11,847 nt of DNA from Trueperaceae bacterium (GTDB lineage: Bacteria; Deinococcota; Deinococci; Deinococcales; Trueperaceae): assembly GCA_003567075.1 (NCBI GenBank), contig PXAU01000008.1, positions 1-11,847 on the forward strand, read 5' to 3'. The notes below the pieces were generated by a model, which did not search any database, was not told where the DNA came from, and was given only the letters and a program-made list of their open reading frames with translations. Made by a program: the position numbers and the translations under genes. Shown here piece by piece: positions 1-8,600 of this stretch; positions within the stretch are counted from its first letter, which is position 1; each line of letters begins with the position of its first letter.

Positions 1-382
1 AGCCGACGGCCAGGTGCGAGCCACCACGGATGAGCGCGCCCGGCCACAGCACCGAGGCGTCCGGGTTGAACAGGGCCATCTCGGAGGGGTTCTTCGAGAT
101 GCTGTACGGCGTCGTCGAGCAAGTGTAGACGATGCCGTCGACCTCCTCCTCGTCCATGACGGGCGCCTCGCCGGTCGGCTCGCCGGCGTTCTCGACCACC
201 GGCGGGGCGACGTCGTCCCAAGCGGGCAGCGCCGCGACGAAGGCGTCGACGCTGTCACCGGGTCCACCGGGACCGTTCGGGCCACCGCAGGCGACGAAGA
301 GCAACAGGGCGGCGAGAGCGAGCGACGCTCGCCAGAGGCTGGCAGGCTTCGGGCGATCATGACGGCAGTTCGGAAGTGTCAT
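1..382 (-). CDS. Thiol-activated (cholesterol-dependent) cytolysin family lipoprotein, N-terminal part
   Basis: Partial gene: 127 codons are visible and the reading frame runs off the window start. The ATG at 382 is set by a strong ribosome-binding site (GAGGAGG, 391-397) 8 nt upstream. Residues 1-32 form a lipoprotein signal: a basic n-region, a hydrophobic core (residues about 19-31) and a lipobox ending L-F-V-A-C32, followed by a Gly/Pro-rich tether. From about residue 84 the sequence (VYTCSTTPYSISKNPSEMA, then NPDASVLWPGALIRGG) has the layout of the start of the thiol-activated cytolysin fold, in which a 'L-W-P-G-A-L-[IV]-x-G' strand is the most recognisable N-terminal motif. Family members oligomerise on membranes and open large pores. 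The domain that inserts and the undecapeptide that recognises sterol lie outside the window, so pore-forming activity cannot be judged. A lipid anchor is unusual, since classical members are released. The assignment to the family is fairly firm; the target is unknown. Confidence 0.78.
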   Translation of the reverse strand, partial: MTLPNCRHDRPKPASLWRASLALAALLLFVACGGPNGPGGPGDSVDAFVAALPAWDDVAPPVVENAGEPTGEAPVMDEEEVDGIVYTCSTTPYSISKNPSEMALFNPDASVLWPGALIRGGSHLAVG

Positions 383-390
383 CGGCAGCG

Positions 391-397
391 CCTCCTC
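391..397 (-). promoter_or_regulatory. Ribosome-binding site of the cytolysin-like gene
   Basis: GAGGAGG on the minus strand, 8 nt before the ATG at 382. It decides the start, because the gene has no other in-frame ATG in its signal-peptide region. Confidence 0.75.
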
Positions 398-410
398 AAC
401 GGGATGGCAC

Positions 411-416
411 ACCCTA
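411..416 (-). promoter_or_regulatory. Possible -10 element for the cytolysin-like gene
   Basis: TAGGGT (TANNNT) lies on the minus strand in the 121-bp gap upstream of the cytolysin-like start. It would place transcription start near 404, giving a leader of about 22 nt that just contains the ribosome-binding site. No convincing -35 hexamer is seen, so this is an inference from position and the -10 match only. Confidence 0.3.
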
Positions 417-503
417 CTCAGCAACCATCAGCCGGCTATCAGTCACCGGCAGCCGTCTGCGTTCCCGCCCAGCGGCGGCCGTGCGCGGTCCGAGCCGTCC
501 GCC

Positions 504-830
504 TCACGACGGACGCGTGACCGCGCAGGCGTCGAGCGTGACCCCATGGACGTCTTCGCTGACCACTACGACCACGTCCTCGTCGATACCGGCCAGGCGA
601 CAGGCACCCCGGTCGCCGGTCCCGACGAACGCGAACGCATCGCCGTCCTGGCTGGCCGCGGCGGCAACGGTGGCGGCGCCGTCCGTGACGCCTGCGTCAC
701 GGCTCCCGCGACGGCCTCACCGAAGCGCTTCCTCAGGCTTCGAGGGCGGCCCGCAGCCGAGCACCAGCCAACCCGCTCCCGAGGTGCACGCCAGCAGCTA
801 CCTCCAGGCGACGCGGTCCGCGGTGGCCAT
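504..830 (-). pseudogene. Lipoprotein-like reading frame with two in-frame stops
   Basis: Reading the minus strand from an ATG at 830 to a TGA at 504 gives 108 codons plus the final stop, interrupted by TAG at 798-800 (codon 11) and TGA at 717-719 (codon 38). Around the stops the frame looks protein-like. After the TAG comes a hydrophobic stretch ending in a lipobox (G-W-L-V-L-G-C), then Pro/Glu/Lys-rich residues. After the TGA come about 70 codons with roughly 83% G/C at third positions, a balanced composition (GDAFAFVGTGDRGACRL, then GIDEDVVVVVSEDV) and two cysteines that could pair. Both stops are one base from TGG. An alternative frame around 690-720 (FGEAVAGAV) also fits, so compensating frameshifts are possible. 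I read it as a decayed or mis-sequenced small exported lipoprotein. I do not recognise a family. It could instead be noncoding. Confidence 0.4.
683..702. repeat. Perfect inverted repeat, 9-bp arms, 2-nt centre
   Basis: CCGTGACGC-CT-GCGTCACGG is a near-continuous palindrome. It lies inside the lipoprotein-like frame, close to its in-frame TGA. It could be a binding site for a dimeric regulator or an RNA stem. No T-run follows on either strand, so it is not a typical intrinsic terminator. Confidence 0.6.
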
Positions 831-873
831 CACCGTGGCGTCAGCGCTGTCGTGGATGCGCCCCGATCGCGCC

Positions 874-1215
874 TCACGGCCGCGATCGCGCCGCCACGTC
901 GAGAGCGGCCGCGCAGGTCGTGGCGATGCCACGATGGGGTGTGTCGCTGTCAGGGGGTGTGGCCCAGCCAGCCTGCTCGACGAAGCGCCTTCGCTCGAAC
1001 GCGCTGGTGATCTCGGCGAGCTCGTCGAAGCGCTCTGGCTCCTCCGTGGCACGGTCGACGCAGATCGGTGTCAGGGCGCTCACGAGTGCGGCCTCGACAC
1101 GTTCGGCACCTAATCGTTCGGACGTCGACTGGATGACCCAGCCGCCCCATACGAAACCGATGATGATGACGATGATGGCACCCACGATGCCCCCGATGAT
1201 GTAGGCCTTGATCAT
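874..1215 (-). CDS. Small single-pass membrane protein with conserved-looking GWAT/Cys region
   Basis: 113 aa. The start at 1215 is set by an exceptionally strong ribosome-binding site (AGGAGGAGG, 1222-1230) 6 nt upstream. Residues 4-28 are a single, Ile/Val/Gly-rich transmembrane helix. The remainder (about 85 aa) is a soluble part containing ALVSALTPICVDRA (Cys52), a charged helical stretch (about 58-80), FVEQAGWATPP (about 78-88) and ATTCAAAL (Cys101). The two cysteines are the only ones and could form a disulfide outside the membrane. From memory, this order of hydrophobic N-terminus, 'P-x-C-V', 'F-V-E-x-x-G-W-A-T' and 'A-x-x-C-A-x-x-L' recurs in uncharacterised proteins of Proteobacteria; I cannot give a family name. 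The gene follows the alarmone synthetase gene after a 280-bp gap. No biochemical function can be assigned. Confidence 0.8.
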   Translation of the reverse strand: MIKAYIIGGIVGAIIVIIIGFVWGGWVIQSTSERLGAERVEAALVSALTPICVDRATEEPERFDELAEITSAFERRRFVEQAGWATPPDSDTPHRGIATTCAAALDVAARSRP

Positions 1216-1221
1216 ATCGAG

Positions 1222-1230
1222 CCTCCTCCT
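1222..1230 (-). promoter_or_regulatory. Strong ribosome-binding site of the small membrane protein
   Basis: AGGAGGAGG on the minus strand, a nearly maximal match to the anti-Shine-Dalgarno sequence, 6 nt from the ATG at 1215. It excludes the upstream extension of the frame, whose translation is Arg/Pro-rich and not protein-like. Confidence 0.8.
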
Positions 1231-1249
1231 TTTGCGCCACAGGGACAGG

Positions 1250-1267
1250 TTCGAGCAAGGAATCGAA
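1250..1267. repeat. Short inverted repeat upstream of the small membrane protein
   Basis: TTCGA-N8-TCGAA, 35-52 nt upstream of the ATG at 1215. The position would suit an operator or a leader hairpin. The arms are only 5 bp, so chance is a real alternative. Apart from this, the terminator-like hairpin and the ribosome-binding site, the 280-bp gap 1216-1495 shows nothing I can identify. Confidence 0.3.
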
Positions 1268-1414
1268 ACGGCAGCGACTCCGAATGCCGGGCCCTGACAC
1301 CAGGCGCGATGGGCGGCACCGACAGGGACGACCCCAAACCGGGCCGGGCGCTTATCGTCGGTGATGTGCCTCAAGTGTATGCCCTGTGCGCCGCTCGAGG
1401 TGTCAGCCGCTATC

Positions 1415-1441
1415 GCCGCGGCCGCTCGCTGCAGCCGCGGC
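1415..1441 (-). terminator. GC-rich hairpin downstream of the alarmone synthetase gene
   Basis: GCCGCGGC, an 11-nt loop, then GCCGCGGC again form a perfect 8-bp GC stem starting about 55 nt after the TGA at 1496. No U-run follows, which is common for proposed terminators in high-GC bacteria but leaves the call uncertain. The arm is itself palindromic, so cruciform or protein-binding roles are also possible. Confidence 0.3.
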
Positions 1442-1495
1442 TTCTTCGGTTCAGCCAGACGAACGGGTGTCGCCGACCGTCGACGATGGCGCTGG

Positions 1496-2563
1496 TCAGC
1501 CCGTGCGCCGACCTTCACTCGGACGATCGCTCTTGAACGGCACCTGCACCGTGTCGTACAAGCGGTTCGCCATGGTTGGGCTCTCGACCCCAGACGCGAG
1601 GAAGGCTGCGGCCAACGCCTCCCTACCGGCCTGCGCTGCAAGGTACTGGGCGAACAGCACGACCGTGTCACCACGCTGGACAGGGCGCGCGTCCTTCATC
1701 ACGAAAGCGCGTTGATCGTGGATCCGTAGCCAGCGCTGGAAACCGCGATCGCTGGCGAGCGCACCGAGCAAGACTCGTAAGTCGTCGAAGCCGAGATGCC
1801 GGTACATGGACGCAGCATGCGCCATCCACTTGCGATCAGGCTCGCCGATGCCCCGCGAGTTCTGTCTCGCGATGACCATGTCGGCGTCGTAGAGCGTCGA
1901 CGTCCCTCCCGCGATGACCGCGCCCAGGAGCGTCTCGACGTCGACAGGTACCGCTTCAGCACCGGGCAACGTGGCCGCGGCTCCGCGCTCTCGTTCTCTC
2001 CGAGCGAGTTCGCGCACCCTGACGAGTTCCGCGTCGAACGCACGCGCCTGCCTGGCGAGGCCGACGAACGGTGTGATCAAGCCATCGGATGCCGAGTCCG
2101 AGTCGTACTGGTATTGCCGCTCGAGGACCGACCACAGGTGCTGCATCACGGTGCGGACCTGGATCTCGAGTGCCAGCCCAAGAGCCCCTCGTGAGAGCGC
2201 GTAGCGATCAACGTCCGCAGGCGTCAGACGAACGCGTAGGTGCACGGATCGGTACCCGGTCGCCTTGTCGTGGTCCACGACCGCGGTGTCCGAAAAGCGC
2301 GGCCTGATCTGCGCAATGACCCACGGCACGTCGTCCTCGTACAACGTGATGACCCTGAACGCCGTCAGATCGACCAGCGACGTGACCTCCTCTTCGCGAT
2401 CGACGTGCCTCCAGATGCTCGCAAGCGACTTGAGTCGCGCCTCCGTCAGCAAGACCTTGTCGGTCATGGCGTCGAACGGGTCGAGGACCACATGTCTGAG
2501 CCGACGGAAATTCTCAGCGTGAGCGTCCAGGAGCTCAGTGAGATCTCGCGGTAGGCCCTCCAT
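1496..2563 (-). CDS. RelA/SpoT-type (p)ppGpp synthetase-domain protein (hydrolase-less)
   Basis: 355 aa, predicted cytosolic. The N-terminal half carries the alarmone synthetase signature: ARLKSLASIWRH at 42-53 (the R-x-K...S nucleotide-binding segment), VDLTAFRV at 64-71 with the metal-binding-type Asp65, ATGYRSVHLRV at 101-111 (the G-Y-R-S-x-H loop) and LEIQVRT at 132-138 (E-I-Q-x-R-T), followed by HLWSVLERQ. Such domains transfer pyrophosphate from ATP to a guanosine (or adenosine) nucleotide or to tRNA. There is no HD hydrolase domain before it and no TGS/ACT region after it. About 190 C-terminal residues (165-355), partly helical and Arg-rich, are unrecognised; small alarmone synthetases are usually 200-260 aa, so this is a real extra domain. 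The start at ATG 2563 is supported by a TACCGT motif 6 nt upstream (leaderless). It lies 68 bp after the glucan synthase stop. It may be a housekeeping SAS or a toxSAS-type enzyme; no antitoxin gene is evident next to it. Confidence 0.82.
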   Translation of the reverse strand: MEGLPRDLTELLDAHAENFRRLRHVVLDPFDAMTDKVLLTEARLKSLASIWRHVDREEEVTSLVDLTAFRVITLYEDDVPWVIAQIRPRFSDTAVVDHDKATGYRSVHLRVRLTPADVDRYALSRGALGLALEIQVRTVMQHLWSVLERQYQYDSDSASDGLITPFVGLARQARAFDAELVRVRELARRERERGAAATLPGAEAVPVDVETLLGAVIAGGTSTLYDADMVIARQNSRGIGEPDRKWMAHAASMYRHLGFDDLRVLLGALASDRGFQRWLRIHDQRAFVMKDARPVQRGDTVVLFAQYLAAQAGREALAAAFLASGVESPTMANRLYDTVQVPFKSDRPSEGRRTG

Positions 2564-2569
2564 GGCGAC

Positions 2570-2575
2570 ACGGTA
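2570..2575 (-). promoter_or_regulatory. -10 element of a probable leaderless promoter
   Basis: TACCGT on the minus strand, separated by 6 nt (GTCGCC) from the ATG at 2563, so initiation would fall on or next to the A of the start codon. No ribosome-binding site lies at usual distance. The same geometry occurs at 11744-11758. A clear -35 is not seen. Confidence 0.45.
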
Positions 2576-2631
2576 CACGCTCCGACCGCACGCAAGACCG
2601 CCGACAACGGATCCGACCGCCGGCCCGCAGG

Positions 2632-5600
2632 TCAACCTGCCGCCGCGGCGTCGCTGACGTCCGCCGGCCGTGCCGACAGGACCAGCCGGTGCGTCCCGCC
2701 GTCGAGCGCGACACGTACCGTACGCTCCACGTCGCTCAGCGACACGCCGTCGACGACCACCTGCCAGGCCGGTCGCGCGCGGCCGACGTCGTTCTCGACC
2801 TGGATGTCGTAGCGGCTCGACCCCACCCGCACGCTCGCCTCGAACCCCGGCCAGGTCGTGGGGATGCAGGGCTCGACGACCAGCGTGTCGCCCTCGCGAC
2901 GGAGCCCTAGGATGCCCTCGACGCCCGCGCGGTACATCCACGCGGCCGAGCCCGTGTACCAGGTCCAACCGCCGCGCCCGACGTGTGGCGCTAGCGCGTA
3001 CACGTCGGCAGCGACCACGTACGGTTCGACCTTGTAGCGCTCGACGGCGTCGGGCGTGCGCGCGTGCTGGATCGGGTTCAGCAGCTCGAACAAGGCCACG
3101 GCCTCGTCGCCGTCGCCCAGCTTCGTGAACGCCAGGATCGCCCACATGGCGGCGTGGCTGTACTGCCCACCGTTCTCACGGAGCCCGGGCGGGTACCCCT
3201 TGATGTAGCCGGGATCGAGCGGGCCGCGGTCGAACGGTGGGGTGAACAGCAACACCAGTCCGTCGTCCGGGCGCACCAGGTGCTTGCGCACCGACGCCAT
3301 CGCGAGCCGCGACCGCGCAGGATCCGCGGCGCCGGAGAGCACCGCCCACGACTGCGGGACCGAGTCGATGCGGCACGCCTCACCGTCCGCGCTGCCGAGC
3401 CAGGTGCCGTCGTCGAAGGTCGCCCGCCGGTACCAGGCGCCGTCCCAGGCCTCGCGCTCGAGCGAGGCCCGTACGTCCTCCGCGTGCGCGCGCCAGCGCC
3501 TCGCGCGCGGCGGATCGCGCTCGTCAGCCAGCGGCGCGAAGAGTTCTATGGTGCGAAGAAGCAGCCAACCGAGCCACACGCTCTCACCGCGACCGCCTGC
3601 ACCCACCCGGTTCATGCCGTCGTTCCAGTCGCCGGTCCCCATCAGCGGCAGGCCGCGCTCACCCGTCAACGCCACGGCCTGATCGAGCCCGCGCGCGCAG
3701 TGCTCGAACAGCGAGCCGCTCTCGTACGACGCGATCGGCTCGAAGAAGGCGTCGTGCTGGCCGGGACGGAGCGCCGGGCCTTCGATGAAGGGCACGACCT
3801 CCTCGAGGACCGCTGCGTCACCGGCGCTCGCCACGTACGTGGCGGCGGCGAAGGCGAGCCAGACGCGATCGTCCGAGATCCGCGTGCGCACCCCGCGCCC
3901 GGTCTGCGGCAGCCACCAGTGCTGCACGTCGCCCTCGACGAACTGCCGCGAGGCGGCGCGCAGCAGGTGCCGCCGCGTCTCCTCCGGCTGGGCGAAGGTG
4001 AGCGCCATGCCGTCCTGCAGTTGGTCGCGGAAGCCGTACGCTCCGCTGGCCTGGTAAAACCCCGAGCGCGCGAGGGTCCGGCACGCGATTGTCTGGTACA
4101 GCAGCCAGCCGTTGAGCATCACGTCCATCGCTCGCTCGGGCGTCGCCACCTGCACGGCGCCCAGCACGCCCGCCCAGTGCGTCTCCACCTCGCGTAGCAC
4201 GGCATCGAGGTCGGCCGCGCGGTAGCGCGTAACGAGGCCGACGGCCTCCTCGGCCGAGGCGCAGGCGCCGAGCAACGAGACGAACTCGATGCTCGCGCCC
4301 GGGGCGACCTCGAACGTGCGCTGCAGCGCGGTGCACGGGTCGAGTCCCGCCCCGCTGCGCCCGGAGAGGGGCGCGCTGCGGCCGAGCGCCGCAGGCGCGG
4401 CGAGCCGGCCGCCGCGGCCGAGGAACTCCGTGCGATCACCGGTCCAGGATGCTGGGCGCTCGCCCACGTCGGCGAACGCGACGCGCCCCGCGAATTCGCT
4501 CGCCCACGGGTTGCGGACCAGCATCGCGCCCGTGGTCGGGTCGATCTCGGTCGTGAGGTGGGGCGCGGAGGCGGCACGCGAGGTACCGATCACCCACTCC
4601 GCGTAGGCGGTCACCGAGAGCCGCCGGCGCACACCGGAGCGATTGTGGAGCGTCAGGCGCGAGACCTTGATCGGGTCGTCCAGCGGCACGAACTGGAGCA
4701 GGCGCATCGCCACGCCATCGGCTTCGTGCTCGAAGCGGCTGTAACCGAAGCCGTGCCGCGCGACGTAGGTGCCAGCGTCGCGGATTGGCTCTGCGGTGGC
4801 GGTCCAGACGTCGCCCGATACCTCGTCGCGCACGAACAGCGCCTCGCCGGCGGGGTCGGCGACGGGGTCGTTCGACCAGGGTGTCAGCTGGTGGTCGCGG
4901 CTGTTCTCGGACCAGGTGGCGCCGCTGCCCTCGGCCGACACCAGGAACCCGAAAGCGGCGTTCGCCACGACGTTGATCCAGGGCGCCGGCGTCGTCTGGC
5001 CGGCGCTGAGGATGACGACGTACTCCCGTCCGTCGGCACCGAAGCCGCCGAGGCCGTTGAAGAACTCGAGCGAGCGGGTGTCGGGCGGCGTAGACGGCGA
5101 TGGGCCCGGCGAGCCCGTGGGCGCGCGGGCGAACCGACGCCGGCGCCGCGCCGGGACCGGTGTCGATGACGACAGTGTCGCTGGTGCCGGCGGCGGGAGC
5201 GGCGGCAGACACGCGAGCTGGTGGGCGATCGGTCCACGCTCCGCGACCAGCGAGACGCGCGCGACCGAGCGCAGCAGCGCCCGAGCCTCGACGCTCACCT
5301 GATCTGCGCGCAACACGTGCACGGAGCCCTGCGCCGGGACGTCGCCCAAGCGCGGACGCGATTGGCTGCTGCGCACCGCGGTCTCGATCGCGACCTGGAG
5401 ATCGTGCTGGTACGACGCTTCGCGCTCGTTGAGGACGACCAGGTCGACCGCCAGGCGCTTCAGGCGCCAGTACTCGTGGGCGCGCAGGAGCTGGCGCACC
5501 TGGCCGATGTCAGCGAGGTCGCGGATGCGCAGCAGCACGATCGGCAGGTCGCCGGACACGGCGTACGGCCACAACCCGGATTGGGGTCCCGCGCCGTGGG

Positions 5601-8600
5601 CGATCGCGGTGGGCGGGGCCCGGAAGCGCGGCTCGAGCACGATCAGCGGTGTCGCCAGGCGCTGGAAGTCGGCCGCTTCGTCGCTGCTGACGTCGAGGAA
5701 GCGCAGCTGCACCTGCGCCTGCGTCCATGCCAACGTCTTGGCGCGCTCGAAGGCGCTGCGATCGAGGTGCTGATCGACCAGGTCGAGCACCTCCGCGCGC
5801 GACGACGCGACCACCGTCCAGAAGGCGACGCGCGCGATGCCACCCGCGGGGACCCGGACCCGGCGGCGCAGCGCGAAGATCGGGTCGAGCACGGTGCCGA
5901 CGGTGTTCGAGAGCGCCCCGCCGGCGTGGATGGCGTTCGCGGCGCCGATCGCGTTCCCTCGGCCCAGGAAGCGGGCGCGATCCGTTTCGTGCTGCGCCTC
6001 GGCGACCAGTTCGCCCTCGACCACGGCCAGGTGCGCAGCCCACACCTCCGGCTCGTCCGGCGAGCGGCGACGGCGCGTGGCGACGAGCGCACCGTACTCG
6101 GGCAGGAACTCGGTCTGCACGAACATCTTGGCGAACGCCGGGTGGGCCGCGTCGGCAACCGGGCTCGTCAGTACGAGCTCCGCGTAGGAGGTGATCTCGA
6201 TCACGCGGGCACGCCGAGCGGCGTTCGCGACCGACACGCGCCGAACCTCGGCGTCGGCCTCGGCGGAGACCAGCACGTCGGTGGTGGTCGTGACGGCGCC
6301 ATCTCGACGTGTGAACTCGGCATGGTCCTCACCGAACACGACCACGTCGTCCGCCGCGGCGCCGCCCAGCGGCTCCAGTCCGGCCGACCAGATGGCCCCG
6401 CTGCCGATGTCGCGCAGGAACACGAACGAGCCGAGCTCGTCGCGGCTGGCGTCCTCGCGCCAACGCGTGAGCGCGACGTCGCGCCAGCGGCTGTACCCCG
6501 CGCCGGTGGCGGTGAGCATCACCGCGTACCGCCCGTTCGACAGGAGGTGCGTCGTGGGCGCGTCGGCCATGGTGGGCGTGAGGTGACGCGCGGTCGAGGT
6601 GAGGGCGCGCGCCTCGGCCGGCGACGCCAGGACCCGGTCGGCGCGCGGACTCGCCGCGACGACGTCATGCGGTATCCGCTCCTCGAGCAGCAGCTCGGTG
6701 GCCTGGACGATCGGCTCACGGTGGAAGTGCTCACGCATCCGCCCGCCGTCCAACGCGTTCGCGATGGCGACGACGGTCATGCCCTGATGGTGCGCCATGT
6801 ACGTCCGCACGAGCACGACGGTCTCAGCGGTGGGCACGCGCGCGGGTGTGAAGTCGAGCGCGTCGACGAAACCGTAGCGCCCAAGCGCACCGAACGCCTT
6901 CAGCCGCTCGAAGTTGCGTCTGGCGGCACGCGGGTCCACCATCGCCGCGAGGCCCGTCGCGTACGGCGCCACCACCACACTCTCCGCCAATCCCCGCCTG
7001 AGGCCCAGGTCGGGCACGCCGAAGGCGGCGTACTGGTAGGTCAGCGCCAGGTCGCGCGCGGCGTAGGCCGACTCGGACACGCCCCACGGCAGGTCGAGCG
7101 AGCGGCCGTACGCCTGCTGGCGCTCCACCGCCCGGCGCTGGGACTGCTCGAGCAGGCTGCCGATCGGCGCGTGCATCACCAACGACGGCATGAGGTACTC
7201 GAACATCGAGCCGGACCACGACCACAGCACCGAGCCGCTACCGGCGGGACGCGCCTCCCGACCGAGCCGGAACCAATGCCGCGTGGCCACGTCACCCTTG
7301 GCGATCGCAAAGAGGCTGGCGAGCCGCGCCTCGGACGCCAGCAGGTCGTAGCAGCTACGGTCGAGGCCGTGCTCGCTGAGCGAGTACCCGATCGACAGCA
7401 GGCCGCGCTCGGGATCGACCAGGAAGCTGAAGTCCATCGCCAACGCCATCGCGCGCGCGGTCGCCGCGAGCGCCCGCAGGCGACCGTCGAGGTCTTCGCG
7501 CGCCGCTGCGTCCAGCGACCGGTCCTGCGCGTGTGCGGCAAGGGTGCGCCCGAGCGCCGCGGTCCAGATGGTCAGGTCGTCGTCGCCGGCTCCGGCCGTC
7601 TCGACGTCGGCGGCGAGGTCGGCGGCGAGCCGTGCGGCATCGCGCGCGCGCAGCTCGAGGTCGTCACTCCCTACGCCTTCCGGGAGCGCACGCCCGGCAC
7701 CTTCCGAACGTGGGCTACCGGCGCCTTCGGGAAGCGGCGCCGAAAGCGCCGCAGCGATCGTCTCGAGCACGCTCGCGAGACGCCTGGCCGGATCGCGCGG
7801 CACCCCAGGCAGGGCGTCGAGGGCCTCGCGGGCGAGACGCGCGACGTCGAGCACGCCGCGGCGGGCGTCGAGCGCCTCGGGTGCACCGACCCACTGCTCG
7901 CAGGCGTTGGCCAGCGCGATCAGGTGACCCGCCAAGTTGCCGCTGTCGACCGACGACACGTAGGCGGGCTCGAGCACCTGGGCGTCGTGCGTCCCGTACC
8001 AGTTGAAGAAGTGACCGCGGAAGCGCTCGAGCCGCTCCAGCTGGACGAAGGTGGCCTCGAGCCGCGCGACGGTCTCCACGGTGCCCGCCCAACCGAAGTC
8101 GCGGGCCGCTACGGCGGACAGCAGATAAAGGCCGATGTTGGTCGGTGAGGTGCGACGCGCCACCACACCGACCGGGTCCTCCTGGAAGTTGTCAGGCGGC
8201 AGCATGTGGTCGGCCGGTGTCACGAACGTCTCGAAGTAACGCCAGGTGCGCCGCGCCGTGCGCCGCAGGGCGTCGTCGTCGGCTACCGAGAGCGAACGCC
8301 GATGCGACGAGACCGGCGAGCGGCTGATCCACGCGGCCAGCGCCGGTGCCGCCAGCCACAGCAGGCCGAACGGGAGCACGAGCGCCCAAGCGGCGGGGCG
8401 CAGCGCGATCGCTCCCGCCGTCACGCCGAGCGACAGGAGCGTGCCGGCCGACATCTGCCGGTAGAACCCGAGGACCCCGAGACGAGGCCTGGTCGTGGCG
8501 CGCGCCGCCGTCGTCCACTCGAGCAGGTGGCGACGCGTGAAGAGCACGCGCACGATCGTCCTCGTGATCGCGTCAACCATGCGATAGGCGCTGTCCCCCA

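Noticed and set aside
717..719. TGA as a selenocysteine codon in the lipoprotein-like frame
   Set aside because: No SECIS-like element was identified, a second stop (TAG) also interrupts the frame, and the residue lies in a non-catalytic-looking tether.
546..1010. Plus-strand frame starting MDVFADHYDHVLVD
   Set aside because: The first 60 codons look plausible, but it has no ribosome-binding site, its second half is Arg-rich and it runs antisense into the well-supported membrane protein gene.
1216..1674. N-terminal extension of the small membrane protein
   Set aside because: Overlaps the end of the synthetase gene in another frame, Arg-rich, and the AGGAGGAGG site sets the start at 1215.
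2564..3145. N-terminal extension of the alarmone synthetase overlapping the glucan synthase
   Set aside because: The overlap is an out-of-frame shadow of the GH94 C-terminus; synthetase homology starts after ATG 2563.
3064..4197. Plus-strand open frame of 377 codons opposite the GH94 region
   Set aside because: Arg/Leu/His-rich shadow of the GH94 domain; no ribosome-binding site or domain pattern.
5221..8148. Plus-strand open frame of 975 codons opposite the glucan synthase
   Set aside because: Arg/His/Gly/Gln-rich translation with no motif; long antisense frames are expected opposite a GC-rich, codon-biased gene.
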